From: an uncultured Clostridia bacterium
GTDB taxonomy: Bacteria; Bacillota; Clostridia; Oscillospirales; Acutalibacteraceae
Length of the DNA stretch: 5,823 bases
Reading direction: 5' to 3'
NCBI GenBank assembly: GCA_945971755.1
Contig: CAMFPJ010000091.1
Coordinates: 1 to 5,823, forward strand
Shown: one piece after another, positions 4,663-5,823 of the stretch
Layout of the letters: each line of letters starts with the position of its first letter
Numbering within the stretch: position 1 is the stretch's first letter
Program-made: the position numbers and the translations under genes
Notes under the pieces: model-generated
Database searches by the model: none
The model's input: only the letters and a program-made list of their open reading frames with translations
Told to the model about the DNA's origin: nothing

Positions 4663-5823
4663 ATGAGTTTTATTCCGTTTAAGTCAAGGGAAACCTTTTT
4701 CAAAAGTAAATTCGGCAGCATAAACTCGGGTGAGGAGATTACTTTTCGCCTGCTTATGCCGCGCTATTTTAACATCAGCGCCGCCTATTTTATGGTTCAA
4801 AAAGACGGTGAAGACCTTTGCGAATATAAAATGGAGTGGGAAAAAATGTGCGGTGACGATGCAGAAAGCTATACGGTAACCGTGCCGTTTAACTCCGAGG
4901 GGCTGTATTTTTACCATTTTGACTATATGGGTGCTTTCGGAAGAAGCTCGGTGCTGAGCTCGGGTGACGGAATAGGCGCATTTTGCGGCGAAAGTGATTA
5001 CCTTACACAGTGGCAATTAACCGTTTCAAAGAAATTTGACACTCCCGAATGGCTGAAGGGCGGAATTATCTACCAAATTTTCCCTGACAGATTTTACAAC
5101 TCGGGAAAATATCATAAAAACATTCCCGAGGGCAGAATTTTGCGCTCTGACTGGGGCGGGGAACCCTATTTCAGACCGGACAGAAATGGCGAGGTCTTAA
5201 ACAATGACTATTTCGGAGGCGACCTTTTGGGAATTGAGGAAAAACTTCCGTATCTTAAAGATTTAGGCGTAAACTGCATTTACCTTAACCCTATTTTTGA
5301 GGCTCATTCAAACCACCGTTACAACACTGCTGATTACAGTAAAATCGACCCATTGCTCGGTGATGAAGAAGATTTTTGCCGCCTTTGCAAAAGCGCCGAC
5401 GAAATGGGAATAAAAATTATTCTCGACGGCGTTTTTTCACACACGGGTGACGACAGTATTTACTTTAACAAAAAAGGCAGATACCCTTCTCTCGGGGCTT
5501 ATCAGTCAACGGGCAGCGAATATTACAAATGGTACAAATTCTCATCTTTCCCCGATAAATACGAAAGCTGGTGGGGCTTTAAGACTTTGCCCGAGGTTAA
5601 AGAAGAAGAGGAGTCTTACCGTGAATTTATTTGCGGAGAAAACGGAATAATCGCAAAATGGCTTAAAAAGGGCGCAAGCGGTTTCAGGCTTGACGTTGCA
5701 GACGAGCTTCCCGATGTATTTCTTGATGACCTTAACAAAATCTTAAAAAAGGCAAAGCCCGATGCACTGCTTTTGGGTGAGGTTTGGGAGGACGCCACCA
5801 ACAAATTCAGCTACGGAGAAAGG
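4663..5823 (+). CDS. GH13 alpha-glucan hydrolase, neopullulanase/amylopullulanase-like (3' end missing)
   Basis: The frame stays open from 4663 to the window end (387 codons), so the gene is cut by the window, not broken. Residues 1 to about 120 form a beta-rich N-terminal domain (strands ITFRLLMP, AYFMVQKD, GLYFYHFDY). The GH13 TIM barrel starts at EWLKGGIIYQIFPDRFYNSG (129-148). Conserved parts follow: DYFGGDLLGI (182-191), IYLNPIFEAHSNHRYNTADY (206-225), region I DGVFSH (255-260), region II GFRLDVADELPD (340-351) with nucleophile Asp344 and Arg342, and region III LLGEVWED (370-377) with acid/base Glu373. Region IV and the C-terminal domain lie outside the window. There is no signal peptide, so it probably acts inside the cell on imported maltodextrins or pullulan fragments, cutting alpha-1,4 and perhaps alpha-1,6 links. 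The exact specificity (neopullulanase, cyclomaltodextrinase, maltogenic amylase) cannot be decided. No clear promoter precedes it. Confidence 0.93.
   Translation, partial: MSFIPFKSRETFFKSKFGSINSGEEITFRLLMPRYFNISAAYFMVQKDGEDLCEYKMEWEKMCGDDAESYTVTVPFNSEGLYFYHFDYMGAFGRSSVLSSGDGIGAFCGESDYLTQWQLTVSKKFDTPEWLKGGIIYQIFPDRFYNSGKYHKNIPEGRILRSDWGGEPYFRPDRNGEVLNNDYFGGDLLGIEEKLPYLKDLGVNCIYLNPIFEAHSNHRYNTADYSKIDPLLGDEEDFCRLCKSADEMGIKIILDGVFSHTGDDSIYFNKKGRYPSLGAYQSTGSEYYKWYKFSSFPDKYESWWGFKTLPEVKEEEESYREFICGENGIIAKWLKKGASGFRLDVADELPDVFLDDLNKILKKAKPDALLLGEVWEDATNKFSYGER

Noticed and set aside
4684..5016. A 110-codon minus-strand reading frame
   Set aside because: It lies wholly opposite the N-terminal domain of the GH13 enzyme, has no ribosome binding site, and is explained as a shadow of that gene.

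Overview
The window looks like ordinary chromosome from a low-to-moderate GC Gram-positive bacterium, most likely an uncultured gut-type member of the Clostridia (Ruminococcaceae/Oscillospiraceae-like). The grounds are strong AGGAG-type ribosome binding sites, TTGACA/TATAAT promoters with extended -10 elements, the neighbourhood of a YwiB-like DUF1934 gene with argS (also seen in Bacillus), and a cytoplasmic clostridial-style GH13 enzyme. The taxon is an inference; no rRNA or other marker fixes it.

Left part, minus strand. A tRNA-Leu (anticodon GAG, CCA encoded) lies at 6-89. Its own near-perfect promoter (119-147) is backed by phased A-tracts, and the predicted transcript begins with a short perfect hairpin. 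A three-gene operon is read from about 3614 down to about 292: ddl (D-alanine--D-alanine ligase), a DUF1934/YwiB-like protein, and argS (arginyl-tRNA synthetase). The junctions are very tight: a one-base overlap, then a one-base gap. A GC-rich hairpin after argS probably ends the transcript.

Middle, 3590-3744. This divergent intergenic region holds two extended -10 promoters facing away from each other. Two perfect palindromes cover the -10/spacer and the -35 of the ddl promoter, so they are candidate operators. They are the least expected regulatory signal in the window.

Right part, plus strand. A 283-residue soluble protein I do not recognise (3745-4596) is followed by an intrinsic terminator. 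The first 387 codons of a GH13 alpha-glucan hydrolase (neopullulanase/amylopullulanase-like) then run off the window end. The GH13 gene has a strong ribosome binding site but no clear promoter of its own.

The genes belong to separate house-keeping jobs: peptidoglycan precursor synthesis, arginine and leucine decoding, and intracellular glucan breakdown. I see no mobile element, CRISPR array, prophage or defence island. The novel content is limited to the unknown gene and the regulatory structures.
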